Assembly: GCF_003121985.1 (NCBI RefSeq) | Contig: NZ_QEWP01000002.1 | Coordinates: forward strand, 124,001 to 188,000 | Direction: 5' to 3' | Origin: Marinilabilia rubra | Lineage (GTDB): Bacteria > Bacteroidota > Bacteroidia > Bacteroidales > Marinilabiliaceae | Length of the DNA stretch: 64,000 bases | Shown: positions 7,651 to 15,921 of the stretch, in pieces | Layout of the letters: each line of letters opens with the position of its first letter | How positions within the stretch are numbered: the stretch's first letter is position 1 | Translations under genes and position numbers: made by a program | Notes under the pieces: model-generated | Seen by the model: the letters and a program-made list of their open reading frames with translations, nothing else | Told to the model about the DNA's origin: nothing | Database searches by the model: none

Positions 7651-10600
7651 ATGAGCCTAAAAAAACTGTTCCTTAGCCTGTCATGGCTACTAATGCTGCC
7701 GGCTTTAATGACAGCCGAAGAAGCCAGACTGATGCGTTTCCCGGGCATCAGCAGCGATCAAATTGTTTTTACCTATGCAGGGGACCTCTATACTGTGCCC
7801 ATTGAAGGAGGTACTGCCAGAAAAATCACCTCCCACAAAGGGATGGAAATGTTTGCCCGTTTTTCCCCCGACGGATCTCAAATTGCCTTTACAGGCCAAT
7901 ATGATGGCAATACCGAAGTATTTATCATACCGGCCGAAGGTGGTAGCCCCGAAAGAATAACTTACACTGCTACCCTGGGGCGTGACGATGTATCGGACCG
8001 TATGGGGCCCAATAACATTGTGATGACATGGACGCCCGACGGTCAGGATGTCGTATTTCGCACACGCAGGAAATCCTTTAATTCTTTCAAAGGAAGCTTG
8101 TATAAGGCCTCTGTCAATGGAGGCCTTCCAGAAGAACTCCCATTCCCGGAAGGCGGTTTTTCATCTTTCAACGCTGATGGGTCAAAAATGGCGTACAACA
8201 GAGTTTTCCGAGAATTCAGAACCTGGAAATATTACCGGGGTGGAATGGCCGATGAAGTTTGGATTCACGACTTTAATACCCATGAGACCAAAGCCATAAC
8301 CAACAACAATGCTCAGGATATTTTTCCTATGTGGATTAAAAATGAAGTGTTTTTTCTTTCGGATCGTTCCCGCACAATGAACCTGTTTTCTTACAATACA
8401 GAAACCGAAGAAATTGAGAAGGTGACTGATTTTTCTGATTATGACATCAAATTCCCTTCACACCATGGTAAAACCATAGTTTTTGAAAAAGGCGGCTATA
8501 TTTTCACCTTTAATGCAGATACTCGTGTAATTAAGCAGGTTCCGATAAAGATCAACAACGATATGATATTTGCCCGTGAGGAAATAAAAGAGGTATCGGA
8601 TGATATACAGGAAGCCTCTTTATCCCCGCAAGGGAAGCGCGTTCTTTTCTCTGCTCATGGGGAACTGTTTTCTGTTCCCTCTGAAGAGGGGCTCACATAC
8701 AACCATACTCAAACCTCGGGTGTGCATGACCGTAACGGAGAATATTCCCCAAACGGCAAATGGATGGCCTGGCTGTCTGATCAAAGCGGAGAATATGAAA
8801 TATGGGTTAAACCCGCCGACGGAGAAGGCGAAGCCCGTAAACTTACAGAAGGGGCTGACACCTATAAATTTAATATGAGATGGAGTCCCGATAGCCGTTA
8901 CATTGCCTGGAACGACCAGCACTACCGTTTAATGCTGACTATGGTTGCATCAGGCAATACACGAATGATTGCCAAAAGTGACCACAACAGGCTGGGCGAC
9001 TTCAGCTGGAGCCCCGACAGTCGCTGGCTGGCCTTCACCGATGGAATGCCCAATCAAATGGATGTTATTAAAGTAGCCAACATAGAGGATGGCACCATCA
9101 GGATGATAACAGAAAAATGGTACGATTCTGGATATCCGGCCTTTTCAGCAGATGGGAAATACCTTCTTTTTACTTCACAACGCGATTTTTCACCCACCTA
9201 CAGCAACACAGAGTGGAACCATGCCTACATCAACAGCTACCGGGTTTACATGGCAACGCTCGAAAAGGAAACCCTGTCTCCCTTTGCAACGGAAAACAAA
9301 GATGTAGAAGCCGTTGAGAAAATAGAGGGAGATGAAGAAAAGAAAGAAAATGGCAACGATAAAGAAGAGGTCTCTGTCAGCATCGATTTTGATGGCATTG
9401 CCCGCCGAATTATTGCTTTGCCAATTGATCCTGCACTGTATTACAGCATCAGTTGTGTTAATGACAAGGTTTATTACCTGAGAAGATACCAGGAACGCAA
9501 GAACGGCGAAGGCATGTATGTTTTTGACCTGAAAAAAGAGAAGGAAGAAAAAATTGGTGATTATCTGTACACCATCTCCCCCAATAGCAAACAGATGTTG
9601 ATAGGTAAAGGGAAGACTTGGAAGGTAATTGATCTGCCCTCGTCACCCGTTACAATAGAGGAGCCCATTGATCTTTCCAATATGAAAACCACCATCGATT
9701 ACCGTGCCGAGTGGAGACAGATCTTTGACGAGTCTTGGCGACAGATGCGTGACTTCTTCTATGTGGAAAACATGCATGGACTCGATTGGCAAGCTGTTTA
9801 CGACAAATACAGCAGTATGGTTAAGCATGTCAATCACCGCGATGATCTCAATTATATTATTGGAGAAATGATTGGTGAATTGAATGCCGGACATGCGTAT
9901 GTCAATACGGGTGATAAACCATCTCCTGAACGCATAAAAACAGGACTTCTTGGCGCTTCTGTTAAGGCAGACAAATCGGGTTATTTTCAAATTACTGAGA
10001 TCCTCGATGGCGCCCCCTGGAGTGATCAAATGGCCTCTCCTCTTCAGGCCCCGGGTGTTAATATTAATGAAGGCGATTTCATTATTGAAGTAGACCGAAA
10101 GTCAGTAAAAGAAGTGGATAACATCTATAAATTGTTAGTTGGAAAAGCCGGTCAGACAGTGGAATTGCTTGTTAACAGCAAGCCAAATACCAAAGGAGCC
10201 GAAAAAGTACTGATTGAACCCATCGCAGACGAAAGCGAACTTTACTATTTCAAATGGGTCAATGAGAACATTAAGAAAGTAAACGAAGCTACCGACGGAC
10301 AAGTGGGTTACCTGCACATCCCTGACATGGGGCCAAACGGACTCAACAAGTTTGTTCGATTCTTCTATCCACAGCTCGACAAAAAAGCCCTGATAATTGA
10401 TGACCGGGGCAATGGTGGAGGAAATGTCTCCCCCATGATTCTGGAGCGCCTGGCCAGGGAAACTTATCGTGTAAATATGAGAAGGAATTCCCCTGAAGTG
10501 ACTCCGGTGCCAAACCAAACACTCAACGGCCCTAAAGTTGCATTGATTGATAAATACTCTGCTTCCGACGGAGATCTTTTTGCACATGGCTTCCGCGCTT

Positions 10601-10896
10601 TGGGAATTGGAAAAACCATTGGTACGCGCACATGGGGAGGCATTGTTGGTATTACAGGCTCACTACCATTTGTTGACGGAACAAGTCTGAGAATTCCACA
10701 GTTTACCTCATTATCGATGGATGGTGAATGGATTATCGAAGGAAAAGGTGTAAAGCCCGATATTGAGGTTGAAAATGATCCCTGGAAAGAATTTAATGGG
10801 GAAGATCAACAACTCAACAAGGCCATTGACGTAATTATGAAAGAATTGCAGAATCGCGAATCGCTTCCGGAAATCCCGGAGCCCCCGGTTAAGTAG
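7651..10896 (+). CDS. Tricorn protease homolog, S41 family, secreted
   Basis: A 1081-residue tricorn-type serine protease with an N-terminal signal peptide (hydrophobic residues 5-20). Residues 25-560 carry WD40/TolB-like beta-propeller blades, with repeated SPDG/SPDS turns such as FSPDGSQIAF and WSPDSRYIAW. A low-complexity acidic/lysine linker follows at about 550-570. Next come the C1 helical domain, a PDZ domain near residues 760-850, and the S41 core with LIIDDRGNGGG near 915 and the nucleophile motif YSASDGDLF (Ser972). Family members degrade peptides in the cytoplasm of archaea or in the periplasm of bacteria; the signal peptide points to the periplasm. The stop codon TAG is formed by the last two bases of a target-site duplication and the first base of an inserted element. 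Confidence 0.92.
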   Translation: MSLKKLFLSLSWLLMLPALMTAEEARLMRFPGISSDQIVFTYAGDLYTVPIEGGTARKITSHKGMEMFARFSPDGSQIAFTGQYDGNTEVFIIPAEGGSPERITYTATLGRDDVSDRMGPNNIVMTWTPDGQDVVFRTRRKSFNSFKGSLYKASVNGGLPEELPFPEGGFSSFNADGSKMAYNRVFREFRTWKYYRGGMADEVWIHDFNTHETKAITNNNAQDIFPMWIKNEVFFLSDRSRTMNLFSYNTETEEIEKVTDFSDYDIKFPSHHGKTIVFEKGGYIFTFNADTRVIKQVPIKINNDMIFAREEIKEVSDDIQEASLSPQGKRVLFSAHGELFSVPSEEGLTYNHTQTSGVHDRNGEYSPNGKWMAWLSDQSGEYEIWVKPADGEGEARKLTEGADTYKFNMRWSPDSRYIAWNDQHYRLMLTMVASGNTRMIAKSDHNRLGDFSWSPDSRWLAFTDGMPNQMDVIKVANIEDGTIRMITEKWYDSGYPAFSADGKYLLFTSQRDFSPTYSNTEWNHAYINSYRVYMATLEKETLSPFATENKDVEAVEKIEGDEEKKENGNDKEEVSVSIDFDGIARRIIALPIDPALYYSISCVNDKVYYLRRYQERKNGEGMYVFDLKKEKEEKIGDYLYTISPNSKQMLIGKGKTWKVIDLPSSPVTIEEPIDLSNMKTTIDYRAEWRQIFDESWRQMRDFFYVENMHGLDWQAVYDKYSSMVKHVNHRDDLNYIIGEMIGELNAGHAYVNTGDKPSPERIKTGLLGASVKADKSGYFQITEILDGAPWSDQMASPLQAPGVNINEGDFIIEVDRKSVKEVDNIYKLLVGKAGQTVELLVNSKPNTKGAEKVLIEPIADESELYYFKWVNENIKKVNEATDGQVGYLHIPDMGPNGLNKFVRFFYPQLDKKALIIDDRGNGGGNVSPMILERLARETYRVNMRRNSPEVTPVPNQTLNGPKVALIDKYSASDGDLFAHGFRALGIGKTIGTRTWGGIVGITGSLPFVDGTSLRIPQFTSLSMDGEWIIEGKGVKPDIEVENDPWKEFNGEDQQLNKAIDVIMKELQNRESLPEIPEPPVK

Positions 10897-11128
10897 GGAC
10901 TGCTGAAAAAGTCAAAAGGGCAAAATTTATAAGCCGCCCAATCGAAGGAGTATTGAAATACTTCGAGATTCGGGCGGTGCAGTAAATTTTGTTCTTTTGA
11001 TTAGCTGTTTTTTTATGATTAAGTGCAAAGAAATCAGAGTTTGATGTGGAATAACCTTGCAATTAGGAGTTTGTTGATATGATTTAAAGTTTTAAACGCT
11101 AATAAAGTAGGCGTTTTTCAGCGCTCCC
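10896..11128. mobile_element. 233-bp MITE-like element with terminal inverted repeats and 6-bp target duplication
   Basis: The left end GGGACTGCTGAAAAA and the reverse complement of the right end, GGGAGCGCTGAAAAA, match at 13 of 15 positions. Directly outside both ends is TAAGTA (10890-10895 and 11129-11134), a 6-bp target-site duplication. The interior has a long imperfect hairpin (about 10908-11002) whose top stem pairs CCGCCC with GGGCGG. It has no coding capacity, so movement would need a transposase in trans. Removing the element and one TAAGTA restores AAG TAA at the end of the tricorn gene. Confidence 0.85.
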
Positions 11129-11155
11129 TAAGTAACTAAAGAATATCAATTCAAT

Positions 11156-11194
11156 AAAAAAGTGAGAGCTTCCATATGAGACTCTCACTTTTTT
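11156..11194. terminator. Bidirectional rho-independent terminator
   Basis: AAAAAGTGAGAG pairs with CTCTCACTTTTT across a 13-base loop. A and T tracts on both sides let it terminate the protease transcript (+) and the convergent secreted-protein operon (-). Confidence 0.85.
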
Positions 11195-11223
11195 GTTTCT
11201 ATTCATTTACCCAAAACCAGGTA

Positions 11224-12714
11224 TTAATCAAAATTCAAATGAATGTAAGGGCGTGGAATTTCAACCTCATCAGGAGACAATACGGTCTCCCAGGGTTTCA
11301 CCTGGTCTGCAAACACAACGCGCACTTCAGAATTTTCTTCAAACTCTTTAAAAAACTTTTTGGTCATTACAGGCTCTTCTTCCGGATCGAAAAAAACCAT
11401 ATCGGCATATTCTGTAATTTTATATTCAGCTTCCATCATCATGTTACCAGAAACCAAATATGTAAGAAGATTCTTCGAATCCTTAAGTTCCCTTATATTC
11501 CTGACCTTTATAGTGTAGATTTTATATTTGGTCCCGTCAAGAGGAATCTCTTCACTCATGTACCCTACGGTTTTATCAATCACAAACTGATCGGTTTCAA
11601 CGTCTTTGACCGTCACATGAACTTTATCTTTAATTTTTGGAGTAATAGCCCCAGCAGCTTTTCCGGCCAAATCACCAACAGAAGGAATATCGTATCCTGT
11701 AATACCTTCAACCGAAAGTTCTCCGCCACCGACCTGTTTTAATCCTTCTTTCACTAAAACCTGCTTCAAGCCTCCTTCTTCAATCACATAACCTGCCAGA
11801 CCAAGTCCGTCACCGGCAATATTGGCTTCTTGCTCTTTACTTGTTCCTTCGCCTGCAACAGATGCTGCTTCAGAAGATAATTCGAGAATCTCCTGAGCAT
11901 TTTCCATCTTATCCTGCTCTTCTTCTATATCGTCTACAAACTCATAATTGGCGCCAGGATCTTTCTTTTTGGAGATTTTCTTCGAGGCTTTACTTTTTGC
12001 AGCAGAAGCAACTTTTCCGGCAGCAGCAGTCAATCCGTCGGTCACAACACCCTTTAAAGCCTGATAAGCTTCATCTCCAACTGTTAAAGTAACCTTAAAG
12101 CCAGTCAGCTCCTTCTTAAAATAATCGTCTTCAAATGAGTTGGGGACTTCAACATGGTAAAAGCTGCTTGCTGTGGGAACCAATGCAAAAGAATGGTTAG
12201 ACACTATCTCCGAAGTAGAAAATTCATTCACTTTCACTTTCTTCGTTTTGGCTTTGTACCTTACATTAGCTCCAATTTTCACTTCCCGGAATTCGCTTTT
12301 GTGGGCAGTATCAGGGGTTGAAACCAATTGCCATTCTAAGGGTTTATCTTTTGCGTTTTTACCGGCAATCCTTTCGACATTTAGAATTACATCAATATTG
12401 GGGCCTTTGTACCAAACACTGTAAAGGGCATTGTCAGGAACAATAAATTCATGGGAATCTGATGAAACATCACTATTAGAATAAACAATTACATTACCGG
12501 GATATTGAACTACCTGGAAAAAAGCGGTTCGTCTCTTATGATCAGCTTTTATATCAAATTTTATTTTATCCCCTTTGTAAGCTGAGAACAAGGGCAAATG
12601 CTTCCATTCATTTCTTTCGGCTTTAACTTTGCCACTATGAACATTTACAGTTTGTGCATTAAGACCGCCAATGAAAGCAAGTAATAAAAAAGTAATAATT
12701 ATATATCGTCTCAT
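11224..12714 (-). CDS. Secreted protein of unknown function (paralog of its upstream neighbour in the N-terminal domain)
   Basis: A 496-residue protein with a signal peptide ending after LNAQ (about residue 21). The first 130 residues look like a beta-sandwich domain. It contains a KGDKIKFDIK strand, then KRR, a VQYPGNVIVYSN turn and a FIVPDNALYSVWYKG strand. The same order occurs in the protein encoded just upstream. The middle, about 225-330, is rich in Ala, Lys and Glu with a SKASKKISKKKD basic stretch and then an acidic, probably helical region. The C-terminal 150 residues are beta-rich again. I do not recognise a named family. It is the second gene of a two-gene unit, 15 bases after the first, and ends before a bidirectional terminator. 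A periplasmic or surface location is inferred. Confidence 0.6.
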   Translation of the reverse strand: MRRYIIITFLLLAFIGGLNAQTVNVHSGKVKAERNEWKHLPLFSAYKGDKIKFDIKADHKRRTAFFQVVQYPGNVIVYSNSDVSSDSHEFIVPDNALYSVWYKGPNIDVILNVERIAGKNAKDKPLEWQLVSTPDTAHKSEFREVKIGANVRYKAKTKKVKVNEFSTSEIVSNHSFALVPTASSFYHVEVPNSFEDDYFKKELTGFKVTLTVGDEAYQALKGVVTDGLTAAAGKVASAAKSKASKKISKKKDPGANYEFVDDIEEEQDKMENAQEILELSSEAASVAGEGTSKEQEANIAGDGLGLAGYVIEEGGLKQVLVKEGLKQVGGGELSVEGITGYDIPSVGDLAGKAAGAITPKIKDKVHVTVKDVETDQFVIDKTVGYMSEEIPLDGTKYKIYTIKVRNIRELKDSKNLLTYLVSGNMMMEAEYKITEYADMVFFDPEEEPVMTKKFFKEFEENSEVRVVFADQVKPWETVLSPDEVEIPRPYIHLNFD

Positions 12715-12729
12715 GGTTTAATTTCAGGT

Positions 12730-13929
12730 TTAGTTATTAGAATCCAGTAATTCGAAATAACGTGCTTGTTCTACAGAATAATCCTCCTTTTGCAGTTCCT
12801 GCTTTTCAGGAATAATGATCTTTTCTTTGGCTTTTACCTTTCGGTATAATGGGGCATAGTAAATTCCTGAGATATTAAGTCTGACATTTTTAGCTTTATG
12901 AGGATCGGCGTTGGTAAGGATAATAGTTCCATCTTCCATAAGGCCATAATGCTGTCCTGAGTGAGTAGTGGCATTACTAAGTTGATAAACCCCTTTTAAC
13001 TCCCCGGATGTATCTTCTGCTTTTTCCCCCACAGCTCCACCGGAAACAGTATTCAATAATCCGGAAACGGCACTCTTAGCTCTGTTTTTCCCGTCGGCCA
13101 TTTTTTTAATAACGGCAGCATCAGACTCATTTTTTGAAAAAGCAACCATTGTTGGCTCACCTCCGGCTTGGGGGCCCATCATCCCCATCATATGATTTAA
13201 AGCATAGCCGGCAGCAGGATTAACAAACATTGTGCCCACACTTGTACCAATCGAAGCCAGTTTCCAATGCTTGGCACCTCCCACTTTTGAGGTTATGGTA
13301 TAGGTAAAACTTTTCATTTTAACCCCATCAATCTCCTTAGCTACTTTATAGTTGAAATGCCTGGAGTAATCATTGGCCAGATTTCCTTTTAACTGAAAAG
13401 ATTCATCTACAAAATCTCTGGTTTCATAAAGATATTTATCAAATACGCTAAGTTCTACTTCTTCAAATTTTGCAGGCAGATTTCCAACAACCGTATCACA
13501 GGCATAAGTCACTTCCGTGGTATCATAAACAGTTTCTTTCACAAAAGCCGGATTAAATAATTCCTTCCCGCTTTTGCCGGGTTTTCTGGAAATATTTACC
13601 CTTGTATCTCTGGAAGAAAGGCCACGCCCCTTGATCTGAAAATCATAAACACCGGTTTCGGGAATTTGAACTTCGAAACCTTCTAATTCTTCGAAACTTT
13701 CTTTCTTTCCCAGAACGTTGCCATCCTGATCCAGGAACTTAATAAAATCCAGTTTCCTTTTTTCAGTTTTAACGTCCAGCACAACAACATCTCCTTTGTG
13801 AAATGCATATTGCAAAAAGTGCGTGGTATTGGAAACCTGAATTCTACCTTTGAACACAGGTTGAGTTGTTTGGGCTTTCAATGTTGAAGACAAAAGAAAA
13901 ACTGCCACAACAAAACAAAGATTCCTCAT
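12730..13929 (-). CDS. Secreted protein of unknown function (first of a paralogous pair)
   Basis: A 399-residue protein with a signal peptide (about residues 1-20, ending LKAQ). The N-terminal domain carries a HKGDVVVLDVK strand, a DQDGNVLG turn and an IPETGVYDFQIKG strand, which line up with KGDKIKFDIK, the PGNVIVYSN turn and the IVPDNALYSVWYKG strand of the protein encoded 15 bases downstream. The layout resembles a PPC-like beta-sandwich, but I cannot name the family. A hydrophobic, glycine-rich segment near residues 228-255 could be a membrane or packing helix. The C-terminus (about 315-385) has a GQHYGLMEDG strand and ends in Lys/Glu-rich sequence. The two genes are an operon and probably act together. 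Confidence 0.6.
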   Translation of the reverse strand: MRNLCFVVAVFLLSSTLKAQTTQPVFKGRIQVSNTTHFLQYAFHKGDVVVLDVKTEKRKLDFIKFLDQDGNVLGKKESFEELEGFEVQIPETGVYDFQIKGRGLSSRDTRVNISRKPGKSGKELFNPAFVKETVYDTTEVTYACDTVVGNLPAKFEEVELSVFDKYLYETRDFVDESFQLKGNLANDYSRHFNYKVAKEIDGVKMKSFTYTITSKVGGAKHWKLASIGTSVGTMFVNPAAGYALNHMMGMMGPQAGGEPTMVAFSKNESDAAVIKKMADGKNRAKSAVSGLLNTVSGGAVGEKAEDTSGELKGVYQLSNATTHSGQHYGLMEDGTIILTNADPHKAKNVRLNISGIYYAPLYRKVKAKEKIIIPEKQELQKEDYSVEQARYFELLDSNN

Positions 13930-14367
13930 ATTACTTAATTTATGGTTTAAAATTCACAATCAAACTCAGTCTTCTCACTTAATTTTAGAAAACCTTATAG
14001 CTTTTCCTGATCATCTATTGGTTGCTTCGTTGTCAGGAAACTGAAAAAAAACTGCCACAATTTAAAGGATTGCATCAACTACAATAGATCGTTAGATTTT
14101 TAGATATTAGATTTAAGATGAATCATATAGTGCTAATAACCAGGGCCTTAAAGCAATCATGCACATAATTCCAAAAAGTTGATTTATAGCCCTTTACAAA
14201 AGTTTAACGGAGTATTGAACTAAAGAACCACAAAAAACCATATCTGAACATCAACCAGTCAATATAAAAACCAGGTTTACAGATATCAACAAAAGAAACA
14301 CGAAGTTTTAAGAAGGAGACTCTCCCGAAAAAGGAAGAAAGCAATCAAACGGCTGTTAAAAAAAAAA
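13930..14367. other. Intergenic region with a dispersed-repeat copy
   Basis: 438 bases without a gene. It contains copy A of the TAGATCGTTAGATTTT repeat family (14085-14220). I found no convincing TAnnTTTG element for the secreted-protein operon on the minus strand. Confidence 0.6.
14085..14220 (+). repeat. Dispersed repeat family, copy A (partial)
   Basis: Opens with TAGATCGTTAGATTTTTAG and continues through a CTAATAACCAGGGC block to AAAAGTTTAACG. The same order occurs at 48018-48310, and on the opposite strand in 53160-53307. It lacks the right-hand inverted terminus seen in the complete copy at 53064-53307. Confidence 0.75.
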
Positions 14368-15183
14368 TCAATACACCCGGTATAAATCCGATACCGGTTC
14401 ACAAACTGAAAAATATTCCTTTGGGGTCAGACCTGATAACTTTTTAAATTCATTCACCATATGGGACTGATCATAAAACCCACAACCGTAAGCAAGTTCT
14501 GTCATATTAAGATGAGGATTTACAGCTTTCTGATGAATGGCGTTCTGAAAGCGAACAATTCTCAAGTATAGTTTGGGCGAAGTGCCCACAAAATCAGAAA
14601 ACTTTCGTTCAAACTGCTTTCGGCTTAAAAATGCCTGTGAAGCCAATTCCTCCACAGAAATTAAGCCTTTTTTGCGAATCAATCCCCCCAGGCAATAATC
14701 AAGTCGCTTAAATTCATACCATTCACTTCGTTTTCTCAGCTGCTTAAGCAAGTAGGTCTCAATCCAATTAACTTTACCACAAAAATCGGTTTCTGATGCT
14801 ATTCTTTCCTCTATTTCAGACGCTTCTTCTTTTAGTAATAACCGAAGAGGGACCTTATTATTTTGGAATTCAGACCCCGGAACATCAAAAAACACCCGCA
14901 AACCATGGGGCTGAAAAGTAACGGCAAAAAGCGAAAATGAATCAGTAATCTGAAAATCAAAAAAGGATTTGTGGTGACCGCTAATAACAGCATCTGACTC
15001 TAAATTCCTTCCGGATTCAACCACAGAGGGTCGGCTACCCTGAAAAAACATCAACTCAGGCAGACCACTCGGAACAATTCGTTGCATGTACCGGGCATCA
15101 TCTGAAACAACACTGTCAATAAACCAGTATTGTTTCACAAAATCGGAAAGAACCGCTGAGGGCTTAGATAGCAGAATAGACAT
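14368..15183 (-). CDS. AraC family transcriptional regulator
   Basis: A 271-residue regulator from the ATG at 15183. The N-terminal half is the cupin-like sensing domain of the DUF6597 type, with the usual opening PSAVLSDFVKQYWFID. The C-terminal 100 residues hold two helix-turn-helix units: VEELASQAFLSRKQFERKFSDF then MTELAYGCGFYDQSHMVNEFKK, with the conserved GFYDQSH turn and the following LTPKEYF. The open frame extends upstream to 15363, but that extension crosses small CG-rich hairpins typical of intergenic DNA. Family members begin a few residues before the PSxxLxxFV motif, so I prefer 15183 (15219 is an alternative). The targets are unknown; a VOC-family gene lies just upstream on the same strand. 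Confidence 0.82.
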   Translation of the reverse strand: MSILLSKPSAVLSDFVKQYWFIDSVVSDDARYMQRIVPSGLPELMFFQGSRPSVVESGRNLESDAVISGHHKSFFDFQITDSFSLFAVTFQPHGLRVFFDVPGSEFQNNKVPLRLLLKEEASEIEERIASETDFCGKVNWIETYLLKQLRKRSEWYEFKRLDYCLGGLIRKKGLISVEELASQAFLSRKQFERKFSDFVGTSPKLYLRIVRFQNAIHQKAVNPHLNMTELAYGCGFYDQSHMVNEFKKLSGLTPKEYFSVCEPVSDLYRVY

Positions 15184-15441
15184 ACTCTTAGTGCCAGCAA
15201 AAAAAATCATGTTTTTCATCTGTGTTTGCAAAAAGGCGTCAAGTGCAAGGCTTACGATGTCTGAAAAGCAGGAGTCCCGATGCTTCGGGATGACTGTTTT
15301 GATGACAAGCATTGAGTTTACCCCGACCCTTCGGGGCAGCAACTGTCGTTTTCTTACAAACACTACTTAGGTTTAACTAACAGGTTATGGTTGTGTCCCG
15401 GGTTAAAATCCCGAAACACGACCATACAAAGATAGAGATTT

Positions 15442-15798
15442 TTAGTTTCCGTAAAGGCCCAGGCGATTCCCTTCCGTGTCAAGAAAAAGGGCAAAACAAT
15501 CCCGTCCTGAGGCTTCAATCTTTGTCTTTGGTTTAATAATTTCACCTCCATTAAGCTCAAGTCTACTCAATACCTCATCAAGGTTATCTCCCACATTAAG
15601 GCTAACCACCACACCCTGATTTGATGGTTCAAAACCAGGGGCATTGATGATAGCACCCTCTCCCGAAGGTAAACAGGCCATCTTCTCAGTTCCGTAAACT
15701 TCAGAAGTGAGATCTGTTCCCAAAAGCTTTTCATAAAAACTGACAGCTCTTTCAAAATCAATGGTTGGAATTTCAACCCATGCAATCATTTTTTCCAT
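15442..15798 (-). CDS. VOC (glyoxalase/bleomycin-resistance fold) family protein
   Basis: A 118-residue single VOC-domain protein. It has the two paired beta-alpha-beta-beta-beta modules of the family: VEIPTIDFERAVSFYEKLLG at the N-terminus and LFLDTEGNRLGLYGN at the C-terminus. The latter carries the DxEGNxxGL signature where the Glu often binds metal in related enzymes. Whether this protein is an enzyme or binds a small ligand is unknown. It has its own ATG and is 258 bases upstream of the AraC gene on the same strand. The space between contains CG-rich hairpins, so cotranscription is uncertain. Confidence 0.82.
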   Translation of the reverse strand: MEKMIAWVEIPTIDFERAVSFYEKLLGTDLTSEVYGTEKMACLPSGEGAIINAPGFEPSNQGVVVSLNVGDNLDEVLSRLELNGGEIIKPKTKIEASGRDCFALFLDTEGNRLGLYGN

Positions 15799-15872
15799 TT
15801 CGTATCGCTTTTAATTATTTACAAAGCAAAAGTACAATGCCATAAACTCCTAAAATTGGAAAAATGAGACAT

Positions 15873-15903
15873 AAAAAAAGCCGGTATTCACCGGCATTTT
15901 TTT
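15873..15903. terminator. Bidirectional rho-independent terminator
   Basis: GCCGGT and ACCGGC form a tight stem with a 4-base loop, with AAAAAAA on the left and ATTTTTTT on the right. It ends the GDSL lipoprotein gene on the minus strand. Confidence 0.85.
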
Positions 15904-15921
15904 GATTAAATCCTAATATTT

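Noticed and set aside
10135-10587. 150-codon minus-strand frame within the tricorn gene
   Set aside because: Antisense shadow of a well-supported coding region.
11176-11742. 188-codon plus-strand frame opposite the secreted-protein gene
   Set aside because: Antisense shadow; it begins inside the terminator and has no protein character.
15184-15363. Upstream extension of the AraC regulator to 15363
   Set aside because: The extension passes through CG-rich hairpin sequence, and family members start just before the PSxxLxxFV motif.
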